The position numbers and the translations under genes are program-made. From Capsicum annuum (taxonomy: Eukaryota > Streptophyta > Magnoliopsida > Solanales > Solanaceae): DNA of 64,000 nt. The DNA is taken from positions 91,745,875-91,809,874 of the forward strand of contig NC_061120.1 of the NCBI RefSeq assembly GCF_002878395.1, given 5' to 3'. Of this stretch, positions 46,601 through 59,247 are shown in pieces. The notes beneath the pieces are model-generated. The model searched no databases. It saw nothing but the letters and a program-made list of their open reading frames with translations, and was not told the DNA's origin. Position 1 is the stretch's first letter. Each line of letters starts with the position of its first letter.

Positions 46601-47150
46601 TAGTTTTGGAACTAGTGTCCTTAACTCAAACAAGATGATAGGCATAACCCTTAGATATCATTTTCTATGCCCGAAGGTAGGAAATAAGATGACCTCTAAA
46701 AACTGAAGTACTATCCTTCCACTCTAGGATGGGTTTATTCGGGAACTAAAACTAGACAACTCTATTTTTGCAGTCAATTGTGGAATAGCAGTAATGAAGC
46801 AAATCTATGCCGACAATGACATCAAAATCAGTCATCTTTAATTCAACAAAGTCTGCTGAAGTGACTTTCTAAAATATCCTAACCAGGTAGTTCCTGTATA
46901 CTCACTGGGCTATGATAGTTTTACCCATTGGGATAGAGAATAAAAAGGGCTCTGCTAGAATTTCAAGACTGGTTCTGAAATTGCCTTATATATAGGGAGT
47001 AACAAAAGACAAAAAAGCTCCTGGATCTAGCAAAGCATAAACATGCATATAAAAGATCTGTAACATACTAGTAACCACATCAGGAGAATTTTAATGATCT
47101 TGTCGGGACTGAAGAGCATAAAGTTGATTTGGGTATTGCCCACTAGTAGC
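43651..47150 (-). pseudogene. R7 pol (PR-RT-RH-IN-chromodomain), broken
   Basis: Pol remnant read leftwards. Protease begins at about 47090 with HVYALLDPGAFLSFVTP, so the DPGA active-site stretch is kept. Linker and reverse transcriptase span about 46560-45720, with [34 protein letters not shown] and an intact catalytic FIDDIL at about 46024-46010. RNase H is at 45589-45326 ([15 protein letters not shown]) and loses frame at VFTDN. The integrase zinc and core region spans about 45000-44150, including WKWEEVNMDFVMGLPRTR and WVIVDMMTKS (44771-44589) and [14 protein letters not shown] (44405-44148). The last open frame (44169-43651) holds GKLSPRYIGLFKIL and a full-length chromodomain ending KYPHLFSTY. 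The chromodomain would direct insertion to heterochromatin. Stops and frameshifts separate these pieces, so no functional Pol is made. Confidence 0.92.
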
Positions 47151-48241
47151 ATTGGAGGTGGCACCCTGCTGGTTTGGGTAACTTAACTGAGCTGAGGAAT
47201 GGTTTTGCTGAACTTGAGGACAGTCTCTGACTCAGTGGCCTGGCTTGCCATATCTAAAACAAATACCACTACAAGCTCTACAAATACCCTGATGGTGCTT
47301 GCCATAAGTTGGGCAAAGAGGATAGGTACGGGCACTGATAAGACTGTCCTGAGACTTAGAGCCTGGCATTCTATCTCTGTTACCATCCCTGAACTTAGGA
47401 GCTGGAGTGCTAGCTGAAGAAGTAGCTGGAACTAATGACTTAGGAAAAAACTAAGAACGGTTTCCTCCTTCTGTTTGGGCCGAGCAGAGTTAAAATTACC
47501 TGTCCTTGCTCTCTTATTCTGCTTCTCCCTCATCTTAATCTTCTGCTCTCCTATCTATTGATCATGCATCATAAGCCTAGCTAGAGTTATGTCACTATTC
47601 AACATCGTAGACCTACACTCATTTACCACACTATAATTCACCCTAGAAACAAACTTATTCATCTTAGCCCTGTTGTCTGCCACTAAATACGGAGCATATC
47701 TAGCTAGCTGAGTAAACTTAAGAGAATACTCTTTCACTATCATGTTGCCCTGCCTGAGGTTGATAAATTCAAACTCCTTAGCCTCTCTCAGCTCTTGGGG
47801 AAAAATTCTATCTAAGAATGTGGTGACAAACTCTTCCCACTCAATAGGCCCTACATCATCTGGCCTTTCTGACTTCCACTGTTTAAACCAAGTGTTAGCA
47901 ATATCCTGCAACTGATATAGAACTAGATCAACAATCTCAATAGCTAACACCCCCATGATGTATGTAACCTTCTGAGTTTGATCAAAAAATTCTCGAGGGT
48001 CCTCATCTAAGTTAGACCCAAAATAGGATGGAGAATTCATTCGAGTGAAGTCTCGAATCCTGGCTGCAGCTGAATTGGCCACTAGATGGGCCAAAACAAT
48101 AGATGGTCATTTACTCTGAGCAATAACTGATTGAGCAAGAGTAGTGAATGCATCTCTAAACTCTGTATGAGAGACATGCTCACCTAAAAGATCTTCGGGC
48201 TGAGGGGTTTTTTGATTTCCAGTTCTCTTCTTAGGAGGCAT
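47151..48241 (-). pseudogene. R7 gag, broken
   Basis: Starts at ATG 48241 (MPPKKRTGNQ) and is the best preserved Gag in the window. A stop near residue 46 is followed by an uninterrupted 179-residue stretch at 48094-47555. That stretch covers the capsid domain, with PSYFGSNLDEDPREFFDQ, IEWEEFVTTFLDRIFP, FEFINLRQGNM and VVNECRSTMLNSDITLARLM. The basic KMREKQNKRAR segment follows. The zinc-knuckle part lies in a shifted frame at about 47386-47183. Gag would assemble the cytoplasmic particle with the element RNA. Sequence and start are very close to R1 and R8, confirming one family. It lies 200 bases downstream of the primer-binding site. Confidence 0.92.
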
Positions 48242-48390
48242 GTTCTGTAAATGGAAGAGAAAGGGATTAAAATGAGAGATTAACTTGAGATTATTTTCAC
48301 TGGCACGACATGAATACTAAAAAATGGGAAACTATTCCTAAACATCTTATAGCCTCCTACACATAAATGTGGTGCGCAACACACCCATGC

Positions 48391-48406
48391 ACAAGATTCT
48401 ACTAGA
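48391..48406 (-). other. Conserved leader motif in R7
   Basis: The minus strand reads TCTAGTAGAATCTTGT, one mismatch to R1, starting 51 nt after the start of the primer-binding site. Confidence 0.6.
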
Positions 48407-48445
48407 TGTAACTTTCAGACTTCCTAGGACTTTATTGAACCTTAG

Positions 48446-48457
48446 GCTTTGATACCA
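48446..48457 (-). other. R7 primer-binding site (initiator Met tRNA)
   Basis: The minus strand reads TGGTATCAAAGC, one mismatch to the tRNA-iMet complement, followed by CTAAGGTTC as in R1. Confidence 0.9.
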
Positions 48458-48461
48458 AATT

Positions 48462-50349
48462 TATAACACCCTAAATCTGGTACTCGAAATATAACACGGT
48501 GCTGATTACCCCGAAGGACCACAAGCTTACCTATGACTGATATCTATATCTGAACATTGTATAATATACTATATAAATATGAAAATAAGGGCTGTAAGGC
48601 CATAAGGTTCAAAACTTAGAGATAATATCTAATAAAATATAACATCTGTGTGGGGTATAATATATCCAAAGAAACAAAAATAACTATCTGAACATGATAG
48701 TCTGAAAAGCCTCTAACTAACTGAAATGTCTGAATAAGGAGTTGATGGGATATGTCCCCAACTAACTCCAATTACTGAAATAAATTAATTAATAAGATAA
48801 TAAAGTAATGGTCATGTCCTCGAAGGATGAGGATTCACTACTAACTCTGACTGCTAAGACTGGAATGGTACTGATACTCTAGATCTCGTGCTTCTGAACC
48901 TATGGTATCAAATACCATAGCGTAAATACATCAGTATGATTGAATATACTGGTATGTATGTGAGGTAGGTTGAATTCAAAGGGTTCATATGCATGAACTA
49001 TACTAACTAACTGGATATCATGAACGTGAGAATGCATGCATGAATACATAATAACTGTAATTGAGTTCATGATAACATGACTACTGAGCCTGAGTACTGA
49101 TAACATGAGATACTAATAAATGTAAAAATGAAATAACTGATACTGAGCGAATGTATCTGAAAGTCTAGGTTCTGATGGAACTAGCTGAGTTCCATGCTGT
49201 ATTGAGTTGACTGTATCTGGCAGTCCTGAATTCTGTAATTAAAACTATGGAAAGTAGTCATCTAATCGAAATGCCCTAAATAACACAATATAGCTGAGTT
49301 GGGGTCCAATATGTAACCCCAATTGGAAAGGTTTCAATACCGCGCCACTAGTAAAGACAATCTATGGGTAATCCTTATATAACAGGTAACTCTACTGAGA
49401 ATGGTGGGAACCCTCATATAACAGGTTAATCCACCTCATCTACTCTCATATAACAATCTATGATATCTCAACCTATGCTAGCTACATAGTTCTAGAATGC
49501 AAGGATTGCTTCTAAGAATCATACCATCAAATAATAGGTGATTTCCCATCCTTGGGTTCACTCGATGCTAATTCCTACTCCCATCTGGATAGATACTAAA
49601 CATGATTAATTGAATTGGACTAGACTAATTCTCTGAGTTTTGTTAACTATGGAATACTAATGAGATTACTGAATTACTGAGCTTCCCTGAGTCATATGAC
49701 TGACTGAGTTCTATGGATGATGGCTTGACTGATGATATCATGAAAACACGACACTGGCAATAGGAACACAACTATATTTTTTTGGTACAAGTACCCCCAG
49801 GACTTGATGGAAAGAAAATGACAAAACATAACTTTCTATAATACATGACCAACATCAACAATCCATAATATAATAAGTTGGAGATTTCATGAAGTACAAG
49901 TTCTAAAGCACCACAAGGCTACACATGTATCCATAATTCACTGACTAAGACTTTTCATCAAACATTTGACATGCATAAACTTGTACATGAATGGGGATTT
50001 TATATTATCACACTAGTATGGAACTTTTCATTCACATAGGCATTTAATCAAACACATAAGGAGCATACTTTAGCTATACCATCATCAATGCATCTAATTG
50101 TCATGATTGCATAAATAAATTTGCTAATTTGAAGGGTTTACCATGATTACTATGCAAATCTTCATATACTAGTGTCAGTCATTCGAATATGTAATTTAAA
50201 ATATCAATCAAAACCCCACAACACCATGAACATGAAGTTTAATTTAATTTAAATTATGAACATTAATAAATACACAAATCTTGGATTTTGAAAAGAGATT
50301 CTTGAGCTTCATAGGTGAAAGGGACCCATGAATCAACATATGACATACC
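48462..50349 (-). repeat. R7 5' LTR, truncated
   Basis: Matches the left LTR from its terminal ACACCC...AAATCTGG up to GGGACCCATGAATCAA...TGACATACC and stops at 50349. It carries a hairpin 17-mer at 49209-49225. The missing part corresponds to 42663-43364 of the other LTR, including the tandem repeat and the LTR start. Confidence 0.88.
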
Positions 50350-50728
50350 CTGAGAGGGAGAAAGTAATTTGATTTTCATACCCATTTTGTGATAAACTGC
50401 ATCTACATGAGTGAGTATGGATAACTCTCTTATTGTGAGGGGATATGCTTGATGATTTCTAGTTGGTTTGTATGATGTCTTTGACTAGGTAATACGTATG
50501 AGTTTGCCAAGTTGGTGAGTCAATTCATGAGGCTAGGATGTTTTGGAGTAGTATTATTGAGCTTTGAATTGTGTATAACATGCTTATTCTAACGACTTGC
50601 ATTTTGTGTAGTCTTTATAGTACTAGATTGAGTGTCTTGATTGTAGTAGAAGTGTTGAGTCTCTTCTGATTATGATTCTTATAGTAATGATTTGTTTGAG
50701 GACGAATAAGGCTTTAAGTTTGGGGTGA
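50350..50728 (+). other. R6 3' interior tail with polypurine tract
   Basis: No gene. It begins at the breakpoint with R7. It ends with TTTGAGGACGAATAAGGCTTTAAGTTTGGGG, where TTTAAGTTTGGGG is the typical polypurine-tract context of Athila/Tat elements, directly before the 3' LTR. Confidence 0.72.
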
Positions 50729-52015
50729 TGATCTAAGGTGAAATTATAGACCCTAGTGTTGTTATCCGAGCTTATTTAGTCTTGTTTTATGAACTTGTGT
50801 ACTTAATGAGTAAATAATGATATAATTGAGAATCGTAGTGTTAAGTACTTTACTACAATTTTTAAGGTGTATTTCAAGTGAATTTGGAAATAAATTCGTT
50901 ATTTAGAGTTCAAATGAGAGAACTAGTGTTACTTACTTGAGATAGGTGTTGTTCTAATTGATTTTGATTAATTCTAGTGTGTGTGATGAGTTCCTAATGG
51001 TATTATTATATAATTATATGTGTAAAAACTTGTTTATAGTGTTTCAGGTTCAATTGAAACAAGACAAGAGTCAAAACCAAATTTAAGATCAAAAGGGGAA
51101 AAAATAGTATTCTTAGCTTAAGTTTCTAGTTCACCGTCTTGGATGTTGTGTTGTTTTGAACTCTAATTTTCTGTATTTGATGTTATATGATGATTTATGA
51201 GTTTATTATGATTATATATGTATGATACCAAATCTTTAAATCAAGTGGTAATAATACCACTAGGCTTCGAATGGATGAACAAAAGCACGTGACAAGATTT
51301 GACATAAAATGGACACCTTGGATGTCCATGGTAAGCCACGGACCAAAGACACTAATATGGGGCATGTGCCCCACATAGGGATATTATAAGGACCCAAAAA
51401 AGTGTGTATAAATTATTAGGGTGTGCTTCTCACCATAGGTACCGTGATAAGTGGCGTGATGCGAACCAATGTCAAAATCGGCAAGAATTGTCCTCATATA
51501 AATAGGACATTTAAACTTGATGGAAAACACATTGGAAGACTTTGAAACTTGGAGAGGGTATGTAAAACACTTCAATTATGGTTTTTATATCTTTACATTA
51601 GTTTTTTATGGATTTTGACATGTTTTCTATCTTTACAATTACAGTTATGTCCATGAGCGGCTAAAGCCCTTTTCTGGATTAACCCAAGAACATGATTACT
51701 CTTGATGTGAATTGATTTGGTTTTGATTATTTATAAATATTAGTTGTTTATTTATCCTTTTCATCACTATTTTAAGGATTATCTACCCCTAGATTACATC
51801 TTTTATTGTCTTGTGATCCTGAAATATTACAAGAGAATAAAATGCAGGGTTGATAGAGTAGGAATATAATCTTCTACAGAATGAAGTTGTAATTTTAATT
51901 TAGGATAGGTATATACCTAAGTGAACTATTTGGTTCAATTATGGGATAAAATATGAATGGATTGCACCTAGTAACTACATCCTCGCTCAATGACGTAGGT
52001 GTGGAGCTTAGTTAG
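50729..52015 (+). repeat. R6 3' LTR, left part
   Basis: Starts TGATCTAAGG (a TG at 50726 is also possible). It runs to the R8 insertion at 52015 inside GTGGAGCTTAGTTAG. The segment around 51240-51540 contains words such as GGGCATGTGCCCCACATAGGG. No gene is seen, and the small open frames here look accidental. Confidence 0.8.
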
Positions 52016-54748
52016 TATAATATCCTGAAAAGTCCAAACCAATATTTGAGCCGTGTACCAAGATCATGCATAGAACATCATGGTTATTTTATAGTTTTAT
52101 GAGTAATTTATATGTATATTAAGGCTTCAAATAACTTCAGCTACCAGACGAATCATAACATTCCTTACCGATTGAATTCTTGAGAAAGATATTAGTATAG
52201 TTAAATTCAAATGATCATATCCCTCATTATACCAGTAATTTTTGAGCTCATGACCTATCAATAAGTATATAATTGAATTATATTTCCAACGATACCAATT
52301 TTGCCTAAATTCGATATCAGAGCAAAGAGTTATCCCCATTTTATTCTAGCATGTGAAGATGGAAAATGGTGATGACGTTTCTGACGGGCTATCACATTTC
52401 TAACAACCTTTTTGATGTCATCGTCACATTCTGATGACATTTCTGACAATGTCATCAGCCCTGAGTAGAAAATCAAGAATTGGACCCCTTTTGTGACGAC
52501 CATTCGTGACGGCCTATCACGGACTTGATGGCCTGTCACGGATGGCATCAAATATATATTTCCAGCAATTCAAGGGCGATTTTGCAAGGGTGTTTAGGTC
52601 ATTTCCTTCACCTTCCATGACTTATAACCCTAAAGAGGCATAATTTTTCCCATTTTTCTTCAGTTGAGCATCTCAAAAACCCTCTCTTACGCTCTCAACC
52701 ACAAGATTAGGGTTTTCTCCAAACACATCTCTCAAAAGCAAGATTCAATCCTTTTTCCAAGATAATCGAGAAATAAGTTTCTCAATCCAAGAACTCTCCA
52801 TCAAATCATCAAGGTCCCCTTTCTAAGGTATGCGAGTGTTCATCTATGGATCCAATCCGTTCATAGAGCTGAAGAACCATGTTTTAAAAATTATTTTGTA
52901 AACTTTTTGTGGTGATATGAGTATGTACATGTTGACAATTGTTATTTAAGTTTCAATGTGATGTCTAAAGGTATTTTCATGAAATATATATGTTTGTTAA
53001 TTGAAAACCATGAATTTTAGGTGGTTTAATATGGTGCGAGTATGAAACCCACCTATGCCATAAAGAATGGATGCAAGGTGTTTGATAAAATGCTTAGGAT
53101 GCTAGAAATTCATCTTTGTATGGTTCTATGATGTCTAAATGACAAGTCCATGTTAGCTATATACTTCAATATGAATTTTATGCTTTTCATGTGTTGCTAT
53201 TGTGGTGGTATGAAGTATGTAAGATAATAGAGATATATAATATATACACGAAATATATCCATGCATTCCCTACAATGTTTAAGATATTGAATTACTTTAT
53301 GAAATATGATATCCCGTATTTATGATATTATGAATTGTGGACTCAAATGTTGTGATCAAGTCATGTCATGTGTGTTAGTTTCATTCTATCGAGTCCTGGG
53401 GGGATTCGTACCCAAAAAACATAGTTCTGTGCCTAGAGCCATGTTATGTTATCATGATAATCTCAGTCAAGCTATAATCTATAGAACTCAATTAGTCATG
53501 TGACTCAGGAAACCTCAGAAATCTCATGATCTCAGTTAACTCTCAGATAATAGTACTACTCCATTTGTCAATGGAAGTCAGTTAATCTGTCCATGTTCAG
53601 TCAGTTGAATCATGTTTAGTCTCTTCAGATGGGAGTAAAATTTTGTACCGAGTGAACCCAAGGATGGGAACTCACCTACCAGTTTAGGGTGTGATTCTTA
53701 GCAGTCATCCTTGTGTTCCAGAGCTACATAGCTAGCGTAGGTTGAGACATCTTATCCTGTCAGATTAGGGTTGATGGGGTGGCTTAACCTGTCAGTTTAT
53801 GGTTCCCACCATTCTCCTTTCAAATACCTACCATCTAAGGGTCACCCACAACTTTCCTTACCAGTGGTGTGGTATTGACACCCCTCTAGTCGGGGCAGAG
53901 ATTGGAGCCCAACTTAGCTATATGTGTTATTGGGTCATAACGGTTAAACAACTACCTCCCAAAATTTTAGAATCAGTCTCAGTAAAAGAACTTAGATAGG
54001 TCTTCAGCTTTCAGTATATTAGGACTGTCAGATACAGTCACTCATGTTATCAGAATTTCAGTATCAGTCATGTTAGCAATCAGTAAACCATGTATTAGCA
54101 TATAGGACTAGCTATCATGTACCCACGATTTCAGTTACTATGTATGCATGTTTTTACTCTAATGTTCATATCAGTCAGACAGTTAGCATTGTTCATGCAT
54201 GTAAACCCTATTTATATTTAGCCTACCTTACTCGTATACTCAGTACATTCCCTCGTACTAACGCATTTGTACTATAGTTCATTCTTTTCATGTTAAACCA
54301 TAGGTCCAGAGACACGAGCTCCAGATCAGTAGTAACAGTAGCATTTCCAATCGCAGAGATTCAATGAGTCCTTTTCATTTAAGGACAATATGATTTGATT
54401 TATTCATTATTATTTTAGCCAATTATCATTTTACGGAGTTATTTGGAGACATTTTTCTTCAACTCCTTATTCTGACAATACTTAGAGGCATTCAAATTCA
54501 GTATTTAGACTTATGTTCAGATTTGATTAAATTTTTAGTTGTTTTAGGTATCTTTCACCCATATGGATATTATGTTTTGACCGATTCTTTATTCAGTTGA
54601 ACCTTATGGCCTATATGTTTATGTTTTCTGCATTATTACATTATATATTACAGCGTACAGGTACTGATATTAGTCATGGGTTAGCTTGTGATCCTTCAGG
54701 GTCATAAGCACCGTGTAGTATTCTGAAATTGAAAATTGGGTCGTTACA
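52016..54748 (+). repeat. R8 5' LTR
   Basis: Begins TATAATATCC (TGTAATACCCC in the 3' copy) and ends GTCGTTACA. A TGACGGCCTATCACGGAC-type word block lies at about 52370-52550. The CAGT-rich middle part (about 53460-54190) carries one hairpin 17-mer. The open frame 53306-53503 recurs at 60807-61004 only because the LTR is duplicated. Confidence 0.92.
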
Positions 54749-54751
54749 AAA

Positions 54752-54764
54752 TTTGTATCAAGCC
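54752..54764 (+). other. R8 primer-binding site (decayed)
   Basis: TTTGTATCAAGCC followed by TAAGGTTC. Compared with TTGGTATCAGAGCCTAAGG one G has changed and two bases are missing. The identity is clear from position and the downstream sequence. Confidence 0.8.
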
Positions 54765-54802
54765 TAAGGTTCAATAGAGTCCTAGGAATTCAGAAAGCCA
54801 CA

Positions 54803-54818
54803 TCTTGTAGAGTTTTGT
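54803..54818 (+). other. Conserved leader motif in R8
   Basis: TCTTGTAGAGTTTTGT, two mismatches to the R1 copy, starting 51 nt after the start of the primer-binding site. Confidence 0.55.
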
Positions 54819-54966
54819 GCATGGGTGTGTTGCGCGCCATATTTATGTACAAGAGGTTTTGAGATATTTTAGGATTAGTTCATTTTTTTCAGTATTCATG
54901 TCATGCTAGTAAACATAATTTCATGTCAGTCTCTCAGTTAATCCGGTCTTCTCTTATTTCATTAAC

Positions 54967-56150
54967 ATGTCTCCAAAGAGAAGAAATCAGCCAGCTCCTT
55001 ATCCTGAAGATTCTTAAGGGCGAATATGTTTTTTATGTGGAATTCAGGACCATATTTACCGCTCTTACTCAGTCTGTATCTGCCCAAAATGAATGACCAG
55101 TAGTCATTCCAGCCAACCCAGTGGCCAATTCAGCAGCAGCTAGGATTCAAGACTTCACTTGAATAAACCCTCCATCCTTCTTTGGGTCTAAGCCAGATGA
55201 GGATCCTCAGGAATTCATTGACCAAGTCTAGAAGGTCATTGATATCATGAGAGTCACTTCTTCTTAGAGTGCCGAGTTAGCTGCATACCAATTGCAGGAT
55301 ATTGCTCATATTTGGTACAAGCAGTAGTTAGCAGAAAGTTTAGAGGATGCAGGTCCTGTTGAGTGGGAAGAATTTGTCATGGCTTTCTTAGACAGATTCT
55401 TTCCCCAAGAGCTGAGAGAGGCCAAAGTTTTCTAGTTCATCAATCTTAGGCAGGGAAATATGATGGTTAGAGAGTATTCTCTTAGATTTACTCAGCTAGC
55501 AAGATATGCCCCTTATATAGTTGCTGACAACAGGGCTAAGATGAGCAAGTTTGCATCAGGGGTGAATGATAGTGTGGTGAATGAGTGTAGTTCTACGATG
55601 CTAAATAGTGATATGAATTTAGCAAGGCTCATGACCCACACTTAACAGATAGAGGAGCAGAAGGTTAAGACTAGGAAGAGGCAGAACAAGAGAGAAAGAT
55701 CAGCCAGTTTTAATTTTGCTCAACCCAAATCAGAGGGAGGAAATCATTTGCAGTTTTGTCCTAAGTCAGCAGTTCCAGCCCCTTCCTCCATTAGTGCATC
55801 AGTGCCGAATTTCATGGATGGAAACAAAGACAGAGCACCAGGCTCTAAATCGTAGAGTTGTATTAGTAGTTTCCAAACAAATCCCCTTTGTCAGACTTGT
55901 GGTAAGAACTACAAGGGTATTTCCAGAGCCGGTAGTGATGTCTATTTTGGTTGTGGTAAGCCAGGCCACAGGATTAGGGAGTGTCCTCATCCAGGCCTTC
56001 AGGGTCAGCAGAATTATTCCACAGCTCAGTCCGGTCGCCCGAACCAGCAGGAAGCCATTTCCAGTGCTACTAGTGGGCAACACCTAAATAAAATCTATGC
56101 TCCTCAGACCCAACAGGATCAGGAAAATTCTCTGGATGTCATTACTGGTA
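54967..56150 (+). pseudogene. R8 gag, broken
   Basis: Starts at ATG 54967 (MSPKRRNQPAPYPED), stops early, shifts frame, and is then readable in pieces. The capsid part corresponds to 55130-55645, where 55460-55645 carries REYSLRFTQLARYAP and NECSSTMLNSDMNLARLM. A basic linker follows (KTRKRQNKRERSA). The zinc-knuckle region lies at about 55880-55995. The second knuckle reads YFGCGKPGHRIREC, with Tyr in place of the first Cys. In the first knuckle the His and last Cys are also changed. Gag would package the RNA, but this copy cannot. The reverse-strand frame 55799-56083 is its shadow. Confidence 0.87.
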
Positions 56151-59100
56151 CGTTACAGATTTTCCATGTGCATGTTTATGCTTTGCTAGACCCAGGTGCA
56201 TCCTTATCTTTTGTTACTCTATACATAGCAGGCAATTTCCAGTCTCAAAAATTTTAGCAGAGCCCTTTTCAGTCTCTGCCCTAGTGGGTAAAACCTTCAT
56301 AGCTCGATGGGTATATAGGAACTGCCTGATTATGATATTTCAAAAATCCACGTCAGTAGATTTAGTCGAGTTAGAGATGACTGATTTTGATGTAATTCTC
56401 GGCATGAATTGCTTCATTCCTACTATGCTATAGTCGACTGTAGGACAGGATAGTTCAATTTTAGTTCCCAAATGAGCCCGTCCTAGAGTGGAAGGGTAGC
56501 ACTTCGTCTTTCAAGGGTCGGCTTGTTTCCTACCTTCGGGCAAGGAAAATGATTTCTAAAGGTGTGTGTATCATCTCGTGCATGTTAAGGATTCTAATTC
56601 CGAATCACCCATCCTTGAAACAGTCCCAGTGGTTAATGAATATTCAAATGTCTTTCCCAAAGATCTTCTAGGCATTCCTCCCGAAAGGGAAATAGACTTC
56701 GGTATAGAACTTCTCCCAGATACTCAGCCTATTTCTATTATGCCATACAGAATGGCACCAGCAGAACTCAAGGAACTGGAAGATCAGTTGAAGGATCTCT
56801 TAGATAAGGGATTCATCAGGCCCAATGTATCCCCATGGGGTGCACCAGTCTTATTCATGCACAAGAAAGATGATTATCTCAGAATGTGTCTATTCTCATT
56901 CAGAGCGTGATCATTCTGACCATCTCATAATTATTTTTTAGACTCTCAGGGATCACCAGTTGTTCGCCAATTTCAGTAAGTGTGAATTTTGGCTAAGATC
57001 ACTAGCATTCATTGGCCACATTATTTTCGGTAATGGCATCAAAGTAGATCCTCAGAAAACCAAAGTGGTAAAAAACTGGCCTTGCCCTATCTCTCCATTA
57101 GATATCAGGAGTTTCTTGGGTTTGGCTGGCTATTACAAATGGTTTATTGAGAGATTTTCTTCTATTGCATCTCCTATGTCCATATTGACTCAGAAGACGG
57201 TCAAGTTTCAGTGGTCAGAACCTTGCAAGAAGAGTTTTTAAGAGTTGAAGACTCGACTCATCTCAGCTCCAGTTTTAGCACTTCTCGATGGTTCCGATGG
57301 ATTCATAGTATATTGTGATACATCTAGAGTAGGTTTAGGTTGTGTCCTCATGCAGCATGGTAGAGTCATAGCCTATACCTCCAGACAGTTAAAGCCCTAT
57401 GAGAAGAATTATCCTACTTATGACCTTTAGTTAGCAGCAGTTGTCTTTGCTTTAAAGATTTGGAGGCATTATCTATATGGTGTTCATGTAGACGTCTTCA
57501 CAGATCCTAAAAGCCTTCAGTATATATTTTCCCAGAAATATATCAATCTTCGTCAGATAAGGTGGTTAGAGCTCTTGAAGGATTATGACATAAGTGTCCT
57601 TTATCATCCTAGCAAGGCCAATGTCGTGGCCGACATACTTAGTAGACTGTCCACGGGTAGTGTTTCCCATGTTGAGGATAGTAAGAAGAAATTAGCTCAG
57701 GAGATTCATCAGCTTACCAGAGTAGGCATTCACTTAGTCGACTCTTTATAGGGTGGTGTATGCGTTCAGAATAGTTCAGAGTCATCACTAGTTTTCGAGG
57801 TGAAAGAGAAGCAAGACAGGGATCCTAGCCTTGTAAAGCTAAAAGAGTCAGCTTAGAGTTAGGAAGTAGAGGTTTTCTCCCAAGGGGGAGATGGTGTTCT
57901 TTGTTGTCAGGGTCATCTATGTGTTCCCGGTGTGGATGGCTTGAGGTAGTGAATTCTTGTAGATGCACATGGTGCATGATACTCTATTTATCTAGGGTCC
58001 ACTAAGATGTACCATGACCTGTGGGATATCTATTGGTGGAGTGGGATGAATAGGGATATTGCAGAGTTTGTGGCTAAGTGCTCTACATATCAGCAGGTTA
58101 AGATAAAGCATCAGGAACCAAGTGGTTCCATGCAGGAGTTCACTATTCCTACTTGTTAGTGGGAAGAAGTGAACATGGACTTCCTGACGGGTTTGCCTAG
58201 AACACATCATCAGCATGATTCAGTTTGGGTCATTTAGATAGAATGACCAAGTCAGCTCATTTCCTTCCAGTTCGTAACTCTTACTCAACCGAGGATTATG
58301 CCAAACTCTATATCAAGGATTTGGTCAGATTACATGGTGTTCCACTATCTATCATCTCAAACAGAGGTGCCCATTCACCTTTTACTTCTGGAAAGCATTA
58401 TAAAAGGGTCTTGGTACCTAAGTTCATCTCGTACAGTGTTTCATCCTCAGAAAGATGGTCAAGCAAAAAGGACCATTCAGACTCTAGAAGATATGCTAAA
58501 GGCATATGCAATTGATTTCAAGGGAAGATGGGATGACCACATGCCTTTGATTGAGTTTGCATACAATAATAGATATCATCTAGTATTCAGATGGCTCCAT
58601 TTGAAGCTCTCTATGGTAGGAGATGTAGGTCTCCAATTGGTTGGTTTGTAGTTAGTGAGTCCGTAGTCATAGGGCCTGACTTAGTATTCGATGCCTTAGA
58701 TAAAGTTTGGTTGATCAGAGAAAGACTCTAGGCTGCTCAGAGCCAACAGAAGTCTTTTGCGGATGTTCATAAAAAAGATCTAGAATTTGAGATAGATGAC
58801 TATGTCTATCTCAAGATCTCTCCCATGACGGGAATGAAGAGATTTGAAAAGAAGGGAAAGCTCAGTCCCCGATATATTGATCCCTTCAGGATTCTCAGTT
58901 GCTTTGGCAAGGTAGCCAATGAGCTCGAATTGCCTTCAGATCTAGCCTCATTTTATCCAGTCTTCCATGTATCTTTACTCAAGAAGTGTACAGGTGACCC
59001 AGAAATTATAGTCCCTATTCAGAGCGTTGACATTAAGAATATTCTCTCTTATGAAGAGATTCCAGTTCAAATCCTCGACTATCAGACTAGTAGGGTAAGG

Positions 59101-59247
59101 AATAAGGAATTTTCTCTAGTCAAGGTTCTTTGGCGGAATCAGTCCATGGAGGGAGCTACTTGGGAAGCAGAAGCAGACATGCGAACCAAGTACCCTCATA
59201 TTTTCTCCGCTAATTCAGACTTAGCTCAAGGTAACCATTTTCCTTAA
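56151..59247 (+). pseudogene. R8 pol (PR-partial RT-RH-IN-chromodomain), broken
   Basis: Protease starts at about 56155 (HVYALLDPGASLSFVTL, active-site DPGA kept). The RT N-terminal part is in 56566-56910: [20 protein letters not shown], then [20 protein letters not shown], ending at YLRMC. At 56889/56890 the sequence jumps to the segment that normally follows FIDDILIYS, so about 100 residues of the palm with both catalytic Asp residues are absent. The RT thumb-side part is at 56960-57241 (CEFWLRSLAFIGHII, SFLGLAGYYKWFIERFS). RNase H spans about 57250-57660 with [17 protein letters not shown] and [12 protein letters not shown]. Integrase spans about 57960-58700 in alternating frames. The final open frame (58825-59247) holds GKLSPRYIDPFRIL, HPVFHVSLLKK-like FHVSLLKKCTGD, and an undamaged-looking chromodomain with VLWRNQSMEGATWEAEADM ending KYPHIF. 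Confidence 0.93.

Larger units (their letters stand above)
40796..50349 (-). mobile_element. R7: Tekay/Del-like chromovirus, 5' truncated
   Basis: Minus-strand element with 3' LTR (40796-43364), polypurine tract, pol, gag, primer-binding site (48457-48446) and a 5' LTR cut short at 50349. It has all expected parts: Gag, protease, reverse transcriptase with FIDD, RNase H, integrase and chromodomain. All are broken by stops and frameshifts, but it is the only one of the three related elements in which the whole pol order can be followed. It is inserted in the R6 5' LTR. About 700 bp of its own 5' LTR (the equivalent of 42663-43364) are deleted together with most of R6. Confidence 0.92.

Noticed and set aside
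47199..47417. Plus-strand frame rich in Thr and Ser (similar case at 55799-56083, minus)
   Set aside because: Both are shadows of the Gag zinc-knuckle region of R7 and R8 on the opposite strand.
53306..53503. Open frame conserved at 60807-61004
   Set aside because: The two lie at the same position in the R8 5' and 3' LTRs. Conservation is due to the LTR pair, and no domain is visible.
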